Shown piece by piece: positions 15,511 through 23,949 of a stretch of DNA of 35,600 nt (positions within the stretch are counted from its first letter, which is position 1; each line of letters begins with the position of its first letter). Source of the DNA: an uncultured Collinsella sp. GTDB taxonomy: Bacteria; Actinomycetota; Coriobacteriia; Coriobacteriales; Coriobacteriaceae. The stretch is from positions 1 to 35,600 of the forward strand of contig UQXA01000020.1 in NCBI GenBank assembly GCA_900544865.1, in the 5' to 3' direction. The position numbers were made by a program, and so were the translations under genes. The notes under the pieces are model-generated. The model was not told the origin of the DNA and made no database searches. It saw only the letters and a program-made list of their open reading frames with translations.

Positions 15511-16047
15511 GTGTCTCGTATCGGTAATAAGCCTGTCCAGATTCCCGCCGGAGTCGAAGTGGCAGTCAACGGCAACAACGTTGTCGTCAAGGGCCCCAAG
15601 GGCCAGCTCGAGCTCGATGTCTTTGAGAAGCTCGCTATCAACGTCGAGGACAACGTCCTCACCGTTTCCCGTCCCGACGACGAGCGTGAGACCCGTGCCC
15701 GCCACGGCCTCACCCGCGCCCTCATCCACAACATGGTTGTTGGCGTTTCCGAGGGCTTCGAGAAGAAGCTCGAGCTCGCCGGCGTCGGTTACCGCGTGCA
15801 GCAGAAGGGCAAGAACCTCGAGTTCTCCCTGGGCTTCTCGCACCCCGTGATCGTCGAGGCTCCCGAGGGCATCACCTTCGAGGTTCCCGACAACACCCAC
15901 GTGAACGTCAAGGGTATCAACAAGCAGCAGGTCGGTCAGATCGCCGCTGAGATCCGCGGTCATCGTCCTCCCGAGCCTTACAAGGGCAAGGGTATCCACT
16001 ATGTTGGCGAGCACATCCGCCGCAAGCTGGGTAAGGCCGCCAAGTAG
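15511..16047 (+). CDS. rplF: 50S ribosomal protein L6
   Basis: The 178-residue protein begins SRIGNKPVQIPAGVEV and ends with the RPPEPYKGKGIHY block typical of L6. It contains the usual two repeated alpha/beta domains. L6 binds 23S rRNA near the sarcin-ricin loop. The start is GTG with AAGGAG 8-9 bases upstream. The gene lies 33 bases after rpsH. Confidence 0.98.
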   Translation: MSRIGNKPVQIPAGVEVAVNGNNVVVKGPKGQLELDVFEKLAINVEDNVLTVSRPDDERETRARHGLTRALIHNMVVGVSEGFEKKLELAGVGYRVQQKGKNLEFSLGFSHPVIVEAPEGITFEVPDNTHVNVKGINKQQVGQIAAEIRGHRPPEPYKGKGIHYVGEHIRRKLGKAAK

Positions 16048-16072
16048 TCGTAACCGACTCACTCGCATAAGA

Positions 16073-16094
16073 CCAGCACCCCGTCAGGTGCTGG
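16073..16094 (+). other. Intercistronic hairpin between rplF and rplR
   Basis: CCAGCACC (16073-16080) pairs perfectly with GGTGCTGG (16087-16094) around a 6-base loop. No T-run follows. It is probably an mRNA processing or stability element in the 75-base gap. Confidence 0.55.
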
Positions 16095-16122
16095 CAAGAT
16101 CAACCTTTTTAGGAGTTTACGT

Positions 16123-16491
16123 ATGAACAAGCATAAGGCGAAGCTGGAAGGCCTCAAGCGTCGTCAGCGTCGTGTTCGCGGCAAGGTCTCGGGTACCGCC
16201 GAGCGTCCGCGTCTTCGCGTGACCCGTACTAACGCCAACATCTATGCCCAGATCATCGACGACAGCAAGGGCTCCAGCCTGACGCTCGTCTCCGCCTCGA
16301 CCCTCGAGGCCGAGTTCAAGGGCACCCACACCTCGAACAAGGAGGCTGCGGAGAAGGTCGGTCAGCTCGTTGGCAAGCGCGCCATCGAGGCCGGCATCAC
16401 CAAGGTCGCCTTCGATCGCGGTGGCCGTATCTACCATGGCCGCGTCAAGGCCCTCGCCGACGGTGCTCGTGCCGCCGGTCTCGAGTTCTAG
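16123..16491 (+). CDS. rplR: 50S ribosomal protein L18
   Basis: The 122-residue protein has the basic N-terminal region (RRQRRVRGKVSGTAERPRL), the NIYAQIIDD strand and the C-terminal VAFDRGGRIYHGRVKALADG block of L18. It binds 5S rRNA with L5. AGGAG precedes the ATG, and the stop is 14 bases before rpsE. Confidence 0.98.
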   Translation: MNKHKAKLEGLKRRQRRVRGKVSGTAERPRLRVTRTNANIYAQIIDDSKGSSLTLVSASTLEAEFKGTHTSNKEAAEKVGQLVGKRAIEAGITKVAFDRGGRIYHGRVKALADGARAAGLEF

Positions 16492-16505
16492 GAGGTATGT
16501 AGCAC

Positions 16506-17030
16506 ATGGCTCGTAATCAGAAGCAGCAGCGCGAGGCCTCCGAGTTCGAGGAGCGCGTCGTTTACATCAACCGCGTGTCGAAGACCGTCAAGGGTGGTCG
16601 TCGCATGAGCCTCGTCGCTCTCGTCGTCGTTGGCGACGGCAAGGGCAACGTCGGCGTTGGCATGGGCAAGTCCGCTGAGGTGCCCCTGGCCATCTCCAAG
16701 GCGTCTCTCGATGCCAAGAAGAACATGTTCCACGTGCCGGTGACCGATCAGGGCACCATCCCGCACGAGGTTCTCGGTCACTTTGGTGCCGGCCGCATCA
16801 TCATCAAGCCCGCTGTCGAGGGTACCGGCGTTATCGCCGGCGGCGCTGTGCGTCCCCTCTTCGAGCTTGCTGGCATCAAGAACGTCCTGTCCAAGTCCCT
16901 CGGTACCGACAACGGCCTCAACATCATCAAGGCTGCCGTCGAGGGCCTCAAGGAGCTCTCCAGCCCTGAGGACGTCGCGGCTCGCCGTGGCCTGACGGTC
17001 TCCGAGATGTTCGTCGGTAAGGAGAACTAA
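16506..17030 (+). CDS. rpsE: 30S ribosomal protein S5
   Basis: The 174-residue protein shows the S5 double-stranded RNA-binding region (EERVVYINRVSKTVKGGRR) and the conserved GVGMGKSAEVPLAI and AGRIIIKPAVEGTGVIAGG segments. S5 takes part in decoding accuracy and is the usual site of spectinomycin-resistance changes. It is 2 bases upstream of rpmD, so the two are translationally close. Confidence 0.98.
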   Translation: MARNQKQQREASEFEERVVYINRVSKTVKGGRRMSLVALVVVGDGKGNVGVGMGKSAEVPLAISKASLDAKKNMFHVPVTDQGTIPHEVLGHFGAGRIIIKPAVEGTGVIAGGAVRPLFELAGIKNVLSKSLGTDNGLNIIKAAVEGLKELSSPEDVAARRGLTVSEMFVGKEN

Positions 17031-17032
17031 GC

Positions 17033-17215
17033 ATGGCTGACACCATCAAGATCAAGCAGGTCCGCAGCACCAATGGTTGCAAGCAGGACCAGGTCCGTAC
17101 TGTCCGTGCCCTCGGTCTCCACAGGATCCGCGAGGTTCGCGAGATTGCTGACAACGAGTCCGTCCGCGGCATGATCTTCAAGGTCAAGCACCTTGTCGAG
17201 ATTGTAGAGGAGTAG
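17033..17215 (+). CDS. rpmD: 50S ribosomal protein L30
   Basis: The 60-residue protein is the standard short bacterial L30 (IKIKQVRSTNGCKQDQVRTV, LGLHRIREVREIADNESVRG, a VKHLVEI end). It lies between rpsE (2 bases) and rplO (3 bases), the canonical spc order. Confidence 0.97.
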   Translation: MADTIKIKQVRSTNGCKQDQVRTVRALGLHRIREVREIADNESVRGMIFKVKHLVEIVEE

Positions 17216-17218
17216 CAA

Positions 17219-17668
17219 ATGCAGCTTCACGATCTTACTCCCGCGCCCGGTTCCACCAAGAACCGCAAGCGCGTCGGCCGTGGCAATTCTTCGGGTCACG
17301 GCACCACTTCTGGCCGCGGCCAGAAGGGCCAGGGTTCCCGCTCTGGTGGCACCAAGGGTGCCGGCTTCGAGGGTGGCCAGACTCCGCTGGCTATGCGCCT
17401 GCCCAAGCTTCCGGGCTTCCGCAACCCCCGTCGTATCGAGTACACCGCTGTCAACGTTGAGCGTCTCGAGCGTAAGTTCGAGGACGGCGCTGTGATCGAC
17501 GGTGCCGCTCTTAAGGCCGCTCGCATCACCAAGAGCGAGTTCGAGCCCGTCAAGGTGCTCGGCAATGGTGAGCTCACCAAGAAGTTCACGGTCAAGGTCG
17601 ACAAGGTCAGCGCTTCTGCGCAGGCCAAGATCGAGGCCGCCGGCGGAAAGGTCGAGCTGCCGTGCTAA
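17219..17668 (+). CDS. rplO: 50S ribosomal protein L15
   Basis: The 149-residue protein has the glycine/arginine-rich L15 N-terminus (NRKRVGRGNSSGHGTTSGRG and QKGQGSRSGG) and the GGQTPLAMRLPKLPGF block. It is an early 23S rRNA assembly protein. Its stop codon overlaps the start of secY by 7 bases. Confidence 0.97.
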   Translation: MQLHDLTPAPGSTKNRKRVGRGNSSGHGTTSGRGQKGQGSRSGGTKGAGFEGGQTPLAMRLPKLPGFRNPRRIEYTAVNVERLERKFEDGAVIDGAALKAARITKSEFEPVKVLGNGELTKKFTVKVDKVSASAQAKIEAAGGKVELPC

Positions 17669-18948
17669 ATGGTCTTAAGAATGCTTTCCGCATCAAAGAA
17701 CTGCGCGAAAAGATTCTTTTTACCATAGCTATGCTCGTCGTGTACCGCATCGGTGCGCACGTTCCTGTGCCCGGCATTCCCTTCCAGGGGATGCTGGGCC
17801 TTTTCTCGACCGGGAGCAACTCGGTCGCCGCAGGTGCTATGGCCCTCCTGAATCTTTTCTCTGGTGGCGCGTTGAGCTATGTCTCGGTGTTCTCTTTGGG
17901 CATCATGCCGTACATCACGAGCTCGATTATCCTTCAGATGCTCCAGGCCGTCGTGCCTTCCCTGCATGAGCTTGCCCGCGAGGGCGAGGTCGGTCAGACC
18001 AAGATTACGCAGTATTCGCGTTACCTCACCTTGGCTCTGGCTATCCTCAACTCCGTGGGTTACCTCTTCCTTTTTAAGAGCTTCGGCATTAGCTTCAACG
18101 GTGCCGGTGCTCCCGAGATCATCTTTGACCTCATGATCGTCGGTACGCTCACCGCGGGCGCCATGCTGATCATGTGGATTGGTGAGCTCATCACCCAGCG
18201 CGGTATCGGCAATGGCATGTCGCTGATCATCTTCGCGAACATTATGGCCGGTCTTCCGCAGGCGATCTTCTCCAGCACCGAGGGTAACGCCGGTGGCATC
18301 ATCACCATGGTGATCATCTGCGCCATCATCCTGCTGGTTATCCCGCTGATCGTTTTCCTTGAGCGCGGCCAGCGCCGCATCCCGGTCTCCTACGCCAAGC
18401 GCGTCGTGGGCCGTCGCATGATGGGTGGCCAGACCACCTACCTGCCCATCAAGGTCAACACCGCGGGTGTCGTGCCGATCATCTTCGCTTCGGCGCTGCT
18501 GTACTTCCCGGCTCAGATTGCCGTGTTCTTCCCCGGCGTCGGCTGGATCCAGGCAGTTGCCTCTGCGCTTTCGACCGGTTGGCTCAACTGGGTGCTTAAT
18601 GTTGTCCTCATCGTGTTCTTCGCGTACTTCTACACCTCCATGGTGTTCAACCCCGATGACACGGCCGACAACCTTAAGAAGCAGGGTGGCTTTATTCCGG
18701 GCGTCCGTCCGGGCAGGGCTACCGCGGCCTACATCAAGAACGCGCTCAACAAGATTACGCTTCCCAGCGCTGTCTTTTTGGCGCTCATCGCCATCGTGCC
18801 TTCGATCATCTTCTCTTTCACGGGTAACCATCTGATCCAGGCATTTGGCGGCACGTCCATCCTCATCATGGTCGGCGTCGTGCTCGACACGGTCGATAAG
18901 CTCGAAGGCCAGATCAAGATGTATGATTACGATGGATTCTTTAAATAG
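17662..18948 (+). CDS. secY: Protein translocase subunit SecY
   Basis: The 428-residue membrane protein has the ten-helix SecY pattern, from EKILFTIAMLVVYRIGAHVPVPG to DGFFK, including the plug/TM2 region and the cytoplasmic ERGQRRIPVSYAKR loop before TM7. SecY forms the SecYEG protein-conducting channel. The start is GTG 17662, inside the end of rplO, with GGAAAGG about 10 bases upstream; the nearby ATG at 17669 is out of frame. The 7-base overlap suggests translational coupling. Confidence 0.97.
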   Translation: MLNGLKNAFRIKELREKILFTIAMLVVYRIGAHVPVPGIPFQGMLGLFSTGSNSVAAGAMALLNLFSGGALSYVSVFSLGIMPYITSSIILQMLQAVVPSLHELAREGEVGQTKITQYSRYLTLALAILNSVGYLFLFKSFGISFNGAGAPEIIFDLMIVGTLTAGAMLIMWIGELITQRGIGNGMSLIIFANIMAGLPQAIFSSTEGNAGGIITMVIICAIILLVIPLIVFLERGQRRIPVSYAKRVVGRRMMGGQTTYLPIKVNTAGVVPIIFASALLYFPAQIAVFFPGVGWIQAVASALSTGWLNWVLNVVLIVFFAYFYTSMVFNPDDTADNLKKQGGFIPGVRPGRATAAYIKNALNKITLPSAVFLALIAIVPSIIFSFTGNHLIQAFGGTSILIMVGVVLDTVDKLEGQIKMYDYDGFFK

Positions 18949-18966
18949 GCTAGAGGAGGATTGCTC

Positions 18967-19593
18967 ATGAACCTCGTATTGCTCGGAGCTCCGGGTGCCG
19001 GTAAGGGCACCGTCGCACAGGAGCTCGTCGCCGAGTTCGGCGTCGCTCACATTTCCACGGGCGACCTGCTGCGTGCTGCCGTCAAGGGTGGCACCGAGCT
19101 TGGTATTCAGGCTAAGAAGTACATGGACGCCGGCGAGCTCGTTCCTGACCAGCTCGTGATCGACCTTGTCAAGGAGCGCCTTGCCGCCGATGACGCCCAG
19201 CAGGGCTTCATTCTCGATGGCTTCCCGCGCAACACCGCCCAGGCTGTGACGCTCGATTCCGAGCTCTCCGCCATGGGTCGCGAGATTGACTGCGCCCTTC
19301 TGGTCGACGTGGCCCCCGAGGTCATCATCGACCGTCTGTCTTCGCGTCGCACCTGCCGCGCCTGCGGTTACACCGGCACCGCTGCCGATGCTACCTGCCC
19401 CAAGTGTGGTGGCGAGATGTATCAGCGCGACGACGACAAGCCCGAGACCATTAAGAACCGTCTCGACGTCTACGAGAAGTCCACGAGCCCGCTCGTCGAC
19501 TACTATCGTGGCCAGGGTCTGCTCAAGTCGGTCAACGGTGACCAGGCTCGCGAGACCGTGTACGGGGATGTCAAAGAGGCTCTCGGTCTATGA
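18967..19593 (+). CDS. adk: Adenylate kinase with zinc-binding lid
   Basis: Start ATG 18967 has GAGGAGG 7 bases upstream; an in-frame TTG lies 6 bases before it but is too close to that site. The 208-residue protein has the P-loop GAPGAGKGT (7-15), DGFPR, and a lid carrying four cysteines (C130, C133, C144, C147), which marks the zinc-containing lid type. It interconverts AMP, ADP and ATP. It overlaps map by 4 bases (ATGA). The secY-adk-map order is standard. Confidence 0.97.
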   Translation: MNLVLLGAPGAGKGTVAQELVAEFGVAHISTGDLLRAAVKGGTELGIQAKKYMDAGELVPDQLVIDLVKERLAADDAQQGFILDGFPRNTAQAVTLDSELSAMGREIDCALLVDVAPEVIIDRLSSRRTCRACGYTGTAADATCPKCGGEMYQRDDDKPETIKNRLDVYEKSTSPLVDYYRGQGLLKSVNGDQARETVYGDVKEALGL

Positions 19594-20378
19594 TCAAGAT
19601 TAAGTCTGCAACGCAAATCGAGCAGATGAAGAAGGCAGGAGCGCTATCTAAGATGGCGCTCCGCCACGTTGGAGCCATGGTTCGCCCTGGTGTTTCGACC
19701 TTTGAGCTTGATCAGCTTGCGGAGCAGATTATCCGCATGCATGGTGGCACCCCGGCCTTTAAGGGTTACGGCGGGTTCCCCGGTACCATTTGTGCATCGA
19801 TCAACGATGCCGTGGTCCACGGTATTCCCAACCCCGACATGATCCTGCGCGATGGCGATATCATCTCCATCGATACGGGAGCCGTTGTCGACGGTTGGGT
19901 CGGCGATAACGCTTGGACGTTTTTCGTCGGTACCCCCACACCCGAGGCCAAGGCCCTGTGCGAGGTTACGCGCGATTGCCTTAAGGCTGCAATCGAGCAG
20001 GCTGTTCCCGGTAATCATATTGGGGACATTGGTTATGCCGTCCAGTCCCTCGCCGAGTCTCACGGCTATGGCGTGCTTCGCGATTATGTGGGGCACGGTA
20101 TTGGACATGTGATGCACGAGGACCCCAACGTCCCAAATTATGGAAAGAAGGGGAGGGGCGTTCGTCTCCAGGCCGGTATGGTCATTGCCATCGAGCCGAT
20201 GGTCACGATGGGATCCAATCATGTGAGCACGGGCTCCGATGGTTGGATCGTTACGACCAACGACCACCTGCCCGCCGCGCACTACGAGAACACCGTCGCC
20301 ATTACCGATGACGGTCCGGTGATTCTTACCACCGATGCGCAAGGATCCTGGTGTTCGCTCCAGGGCGGAGAAATGTAA
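19590..20378 (+). CDS. map: Methionine aminopeptidase, type I
   Basis: The 262-residue protein has all MetAP type I metal ligands: D95, D106, H169 (GHGIG), E202 (IEPM) and E233, plus the substrate histidine H77 (VVHGIP). It removes N-terminal methionine from new proteins. It has no zinc-finger extension at the N-terminus. It overlaps adk by 4 bases, so the two are probably coupled. A promoter-like pair lies downstream, before infA. Confidence 0.97.
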   Translation: MIKIKSATQIEQMKKAGALSKMALRHVGAMVRPGVSTFELDQLAEQIIRMHGGTPAFKGYGGFPGTICASINDAVVHGIPNPDMILRDGDIISIDTGAVVDGWVGDNAWTFFVGTPTPEAKALCEVTRDCLKAAIEQAVPGNHIGDIGYAVQSLAESHGYGVLRDYVGHGIGHVMHEDPNVPNYGKKGRGVRLQAGMVIAIEPMVTMGSNHVSTGSDGWIVTTNDHLPAAHYENTVAITDDGPVILTTDAQGSWCSLQGGEM

Positions 20379-20414
20379 CAAGTTTCACTTAGTTGTGGAG
20401 CCATTACGAAGATA

Positions 20415-20443
20415 TTACGATACGTGCACGCGTATTGTAGAAT
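20415..20443 (+). promoter_or_regulatory. Candidate promoter of infA
   Basis: TTACGA (20415-20420) and TAGAAT (20438-20443) are spaced by 17 bases in the 104-base map-infA gap. The start point would fall near 20450. The -35 box is weak, so the call is tentative. Confidence 0.45.
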
Positions 20444-20482
20444 ACTCAATCGCTGTCGTTTTCTAGAGAAAGATGATTGCTT

Positions 20483-20701
20483 GTGAAGAAGGAAGACGCA
20501 ATTGAGCTCGAGGGTACGGTAAAGGAGCCGCTGCCCAACGCCATGTTTAAGGTTGAGCTCGAGAACGGTCATTCGGTTCTGTGCAACATTTCTGGCAAGA
20601 TCCGAATGAATTACATCCGCATTCTCCCCGGTGACAGGGTTGTCGTGGAGCTTTCCCCGTACGACCTGACCCGCGGTCGCATCACCTATCGCTATAAATA
20701 G
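20483..20701 (+). CDS. infA: Translation initiation factor IF-1
   Basis: Start GTG 20483 gives the 72-residue length usual for IF-1, starting KKEDAIELEGTV. The S1/OB-fold core (NAMFKVELENGHSVLCNISG, IRILPGDRVVVELSPYDLTR) is intact. A TTG two codons earlier is a less likely start. IF-1 blocks the ribosomal A site during initiation. It begins the alpha-operon half of the cluster with rpmJ. Confidence 0.96.
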   Translation: MKKEDAIELEGTVKEPLPNAMFKVELENGHSVLCNISGKIRMNYIRILPGDRVVVELSPYDLTRGRITYRYK

Positions 20702-20711
20702 CGACACACAT

Positions 20712-20764
20712 ACACGCTCTTTTCCGACTGCAGGCTTAGCTCAACCTACGGTCGGTTTGCGTGT
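20712..20764 (+). other. Hairpin in the infA-rpmJ gap
   Basis: ACACGC (20712-20717) pairs with GCGTGT (20759-20764). Inside, CCGAC (20724-20728) pairs with GTCGG (20751-20755), and AGG with CCT across a 3x3 internal loop. The gap is 147 bases, unusually long inside a ribosomal operon, so this may be a leader structure for rpmJ and the genes after it. Confidence 0.35.
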
Positions 20765-20848
20765 GAAGACCAGCCATAGTTTTAAACGCCTGCGGCTGGG
20801 CGAGTAGATAGTAGGGAAGTAGTTTGAGCGCTACCGAAAGGAAGAACG

Positions 20849-20962
20849 ATGAAGGTACGTCCTTCGGTCAAGAAGATGTGCGATAAGTGCAAAATCATTA
20901 GGCGCCATGGCAAGGTCCTCGTCATTTGCGAGAACCCCCGTCATAAGCAGCGTCAGGGTTAA
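20849..20962 (+). CDS. rpmJ: 50S ribosomal protein L36, zinc-binding type
   Basis: This 37-codon gene reads MKVRPSVKKMCDKC and ends HKQRQG, with the L36 zinc ligands C11, C14, C27 and H32. GAAAGGAAG precedes the ATG. Its place between infA and rpsM is canonical. It is easily missed because of its size. Confidence 0.97.
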   Translation: MKVRPSVKKMCDKCKIIRRHGKVLVICENPRHKQRQG

Positions 20963-20976
20963 GAGAGGAGACTACG

Positions 20977-21351
20977 TTGGCCCGTATTAATGGTGTCGAC
21001 CTCCCGCGTGAGAAGCGCGTTGAGATCGGTCTGACCTACATTTACGGCATCGGCCGCACCACTGCGACGAAGATTTGCGTCGAGTGCAACGTTAACGTGG
21101 ATACGCGCGTTAAGGACCTCACCGAGGATGAGGTTAACGCCATCCGCGATTATATCGACAAGAATCAGATCATGGTTGAGGGCGACCTCCGCCGTGAGCG
21201 CAACCAGAACGTCAAGCGCCTTATGGACATCGGCTGCAACCGCGGCCTTCGTCACCGCAAGGGCCTCCCGGTCCGCGGCCAGCGCACCCACACTAACGCT
21301 CGTACCCGCAAGGGCCCGAAGCGTCAGATCGGTGCTAAGAAGAAGAAATAA
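20977..21351 (+). CDS. rpsM: 30S ribosomal protein S13
   Basis: The 124-residue protein has the S13 features: ARINGVDLPREKR at the start, the helix-turn segment LTYIYGIGRTTA, and the basic C-terminal end RGLPVRGQRTHTNARTRKGP. It contacts the P-site tRNA and L5. The start is TTG, supported by AGAGAGGAG upstream. Confidence 0.97.
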   Translation: MARINGVDLPREKRVEIGLTYIYGIGRTTATKICVECNVNVDTRVKDLTEDEVNAIRDYIDKNQIMVEGDLRRERNQNVKRLMDIGCNRGLRHRKGLPVRGQRTHTNARTRKGPKRQIGAKKKK

Positions 21352-21365
21352 GGAGCGCTAGATAG

Positions 21366-21770
21366 ATGGCTACTGCTAAGAAGAACGTTCGCGCTGCCCG
21401 TCTGAAGCGCGCGGACCGTAAGAACATTTCCGTGGGCCAGGCTCACATTCGTTCTACGTTCAACAACACGATCGTTTCGATCACCGATCCCCAGGGCAAC
21501 GTCATTTCCTGGAAGTCGGCTGGCCAGGTGGGCTTCAAGGGCTCCCGTAAGTCCACGCCGTTCGCTGCCCAGATGGCTGCCGAGGCTGCTGCCAAGCAGG
21601 CCATGGAGCACGGTATGAAGAAGGTTTCCGTCTTCGTCAAGGGCCCCGGCTCCGGTCGTGAGACCGCCATCCGCTCCCTCCAGGCTGCTGGCCTCGAGGT
21701 CTCGAGCATCCAGGACAAGACCCCCATCCCGCACAACGGCTGCCGCCCCAAGAAGCGTCGCCGCGTGTAA
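21366..21770 (+). CDS. rpsK: 30S ribosomal protein S11
   Basis: The 134-residue protein has the S11 core (AHIRSTFNNTIVSITDPQGN, GFKGSRKSTPFAAQMAA, VKGPGSGRETAIRSL, DKTPIPHNGCRPKKRRRV). It sits on the platform of the small subunit. It is 14 bases after rpsM. Confidence 0.98.
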   Translation: MATAKKNVRAARLKRADRKNISVGQAHIRSTFNNTIVSITDPQGNVISWKSAGQVGFKGSRKSTPFAAQMAAEAAAKQAMEHGMKKVSVFVKGPGSGRETAIRSLQAAGLEVSSIQDKTPIPHNGCRPKKRRRV

Positions 21771-21789
21771 CTGAAAGGATCGTATCAAT

Positions 21790-22386
21790 ATGGCAATCGA
21801 CAGGACTCCTGTTCTTAAGCGCTGCCGTCAGCTCGGGATCGATCCCGCTGAGCTCGGTTATAGCAGCAAGAAGGAATCTATCCGTCAGCCCAAGCGCCGT
21901 CGCAAGGAATCTGAGTACGGCATGCAGCTGCGCGAGAAGCAGAAGGTCAAGTTCATCTATGGCGTTCTGGAGAAGCAGTTCCACGGCTACTTCAACAAGG
22001 CCCGTAAGATGAACGGCGTCACCGGTGAGAACCTCATGATCATCCTTGAGTCTCGCCTCGACAACGTCGTCTTCCGTCTTGGCTTCGCCCGCACCCGCAA
22101 AGAGGCTCGTCAGTCCGTCCGTCACGGTCACTTCACCGTGAACGGCAAGCGCGTGGACATCCCGTCCTACCGCGTCAAGGCCGGCGACGTCGTCGCTGTC
22201 GGCGAGAAGTTCCGTGACCTCCTCCCCATCAAGGAGGCCCTGATTTCCTCCGAGCGTTTCGAGGTCCCTGGCTGGCTCGAGGTCGATATCGAGAAGCTGT
22301 CTGGTAACGTGCTCGCTCTGCCGACGCGTGAGCAGATCAGCGGTGATATCAACGAGCAGCTCATCGTCGAGCTCTACTCTAAGTAG
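21790..22386 (+). CDS. rpsD: 30S ribosomal protein S4
   Basis: The 198-residue protein has the S4 RNA-binding domain (about residues 89-150: RLDNVVFRLGFARTRKEARQ and HFTVNGKRVDIPSYRVKAGD). The N-terminus has only one cysteine, so this is the non-zinc form. In E. coli S4 represses the alpha operon. Here it lies 32 bases upstream of rpoA. Confidence 0.98.
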   Translation: MAIDRTPVLKRCRQLGIDPAELGYSSKKESIRQPKRRRKESEYGMQLREKQKVKFIYGVLEKQFHGYFNKARKMNGVTGENLMIILESRLDNVVFRLGFARTRKEARQSVRHGHFTVNGKRVDIPSYRVKAGDVVAVGEKFRDLLPIKEALISSERFEVPGWLEVDIEKLSGNVLALPTREQISGDINEQLIVELYSK

Positions 22387-22418
22387 TCCATCCGGGCTGC
22401 TGAGGCTGGAGGTAATAC

Positions 22419-23360
22419 ATGTCAGAATTCATTAGGCCTCAGGTTCAGGTCGAAGAGATTAACGAGACGTCTGCTCGTGTCTCCGTTGAGCCGCTCGAGC
22501 GTGGCTACGGCGATACGCTGGGTAACTCCCTTCGTCGCGTTCTTCTTTCCTCGCTCGAGGGTGCCGCCGTCGAGGCTATTCAGATCGATGGCGCGCAGCA
22601 CGAGTTCATGACCATCCCTAACATGGTCGAGGATGTCACCGACATCGTCCTGAATGTCAAGGGTCTTGTCTTCAGGGCTCTCGGCACGACCGACGAGGCG
22701 ACCGCCACCATCTCGGTTGACGGCCCCTGCGAGGTCACCGGTGCGGACTTCTTTATTCCGTCCGAGTTTGAGCTGGTCAACCCCGAGCAGCACATTGCTA
22801 CGCTCACCGAGGGTGGCCATCTCACCATGAGCATGCGCATCGGCTATGGCCGCGGCTATGTTTCTGGCGAGGCCAACAAGCGCGACAACGATCCCATCGG
22901 TGTGATCCACGTCGACTCGCTGTACTCGCCGGTTTCCCGTTGCGCCAAGCTCGTTGAGGCTTGCCGTGTCGGTCAGCACACCGACTACGACCGCCTTGTC
23001 CTCGAGATCGAGACCAACGGCTCCATCGCCCCGCGCGACGCCGTGGTCCAGGCTGCCAATATCATTAACCAGCATATGGCTGCCTTTATGAACCTTGCCG
23101 AGACCCCCGAGGTCGAGGAGGAGGCTTCGATCTTCGCTCCCGAGGTCACCAACGACAACGCCGAGCTGGACAAGCAGATCGAGGATCTGGACCTTTCCGT
23201 CCGTTCTTACAACTGCCTTAAGCGCGCCAGCATTCACTCGGTCCGTCAGCTCGTTGAGTTCTCGGAGAACGATCTGCTCAACATCCGTAACTTCGGTGTT
23301 AAGTCGATCGAGGAAGTGAAGGACAAGCTTGAGTCCATGGGCCTGAGCCTGAAGGCTTAA
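22419..23360 (+). CDS. rpoA: RNA polymerase alpha subunit
   Basis: The 313-residue protein has the N-terminal dimerisation domain (LERGYGDTLGNSLRRVLLSS at ~27-46, TEGGHLTMSMRIGYGRGYV) and the C-terminal helix-hairpin-helix domain (about 245-313, LSVRSYNCLKRASIHSVRQL and NIRNFGVKSIEEVKDKL). The C-terminal domain binds UP elements and activators. The two halves are joined by an acidic linker. Confidence 0.98.
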   Translation: MSEFIRPQVQVEEINETSARVSVEPLERGYGDTLGNSLRRVLLSSLEGAAVEAIQIDGAQHEFMTIPNMVEDVTDIVLNVKGLVFRALGTTDEATATISVDGPCEVTGADFFIPSEFELVNPEQHIATLTEGGHLTMSMRIGYGRGYVSGEANKRDNDPIGVIHVDSLYSPVSRCAKLVEACRVGQHTDYDRLVLEIETNGSIAPRDAVVQAANIINQHMAAFMNLAETPEVEEEASIFAPEVTNDNAELDKQIEDLDLSVRSYNCLKRASIHSVRQLVEFSENDLLNIRNFGVKSIEEVKDKLESMGLSLKA

Positions 23361-23390
23361 TGCTTCGCATATTTGAGGAGAAACTAGACC

Positions 23391-23858
23391 ATGCGTCACA
23401 ACGTTAAGAAGGGCCTGAAGCTCGGCACCGATGCGAGCCACACCAAGGCCATGAAGAAGAGCCTTGCTAAGGCCCTCTTCGAGAACGACCGCATCAAGAC
23501 CACCGAGACCCGCGCTAAGGCGCTGCGTTCGGTCGTCGATCCGATCATCACCTGGGCCAAGAAGGGCGACCTGCACTCTCGTCGTCTGGCTATCGCCAAG
23601 CTCGGCGATAAGCAGCTCGTTGCCGAGATCTTCGACAAGGCTGCTCAGGGTATGTGGCAGGACCGCAACGGCGGTTACACCCGCATCATGAAGCTCGGCA
23701 ACCGCAAGGGCGACAACGCTCCCATCGTTATCATGGAGCTCGTCACCGAGCCTTGCACGCCTAAGGCCAAGAAGGCTGCTCCGGCCCCCAAGAAGGCCGC
23801 TGCTCCCAAGAAGGTCGAGGCTGTCGAGGAGACTGCTGCCGAGGAGACCGCTGAGTAG
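23391..23858 (+). CDS. rplQ: 50S ribosomal protein L17 with Lys/Ala-rich tail
   Basis: The 155-residue protein starts with the L17 core (MRHNVKKGLKLGTDASHTKAM, ENDRIKTTETRAKALR). After about residue 120 it adds a low-complexity tail rich in Lys, Ala, Pro and then Glu (KKAAPAPKKAAAPKK, EETAAEETAE). Such tails are common in Actinobacteria. It ends the ribosomal unit, followed by a strong terminator. Confidence 0.97.
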   Translation: MRHNVKKGLKLGTDASHTKAMKKSLAKALFENDRIKTTETRAKALRSVVDPIITWAKKGDLHSRRLAIAKLGDKQLVAEIFDKAAQGMWQDRNGGYTRIMKLGNRKGDNAPIVIMELVTEPCTPKAKKAAPAPKKAAAPKKVEAVEETAAEETAE

Positions 23859-23884
23859 ACATTCCGCCTGCATAGGCTATATTC

Positions 23885-23914
23885 GAGGGGTACGTTCGCG
23901 TACCCCTCTTTTTT
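23885..23914 (+). terminator. Rho-independent terminator of the ribosomal cluster
   Basis: GAGGGGTACG (23885-23894) pairs perfectly with CGTACCCCTC (23899-23908) across a stable TTCG tetraloop, followed by TTTTTT. It closes the rplE-rplQ cluster. Confidence 0.95.
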
Positions 23915-23949
23915 GTCGCGATACCGTTGCTTGTTTGTTGGGAGCGCCC

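Noticed and set aside
22422..23873. 483-residue minus-strand frame opposite rpoA and rplQ
   Set aside because: Spans two well-defined genes on the other strand and shows no motif; an antisense artefact.
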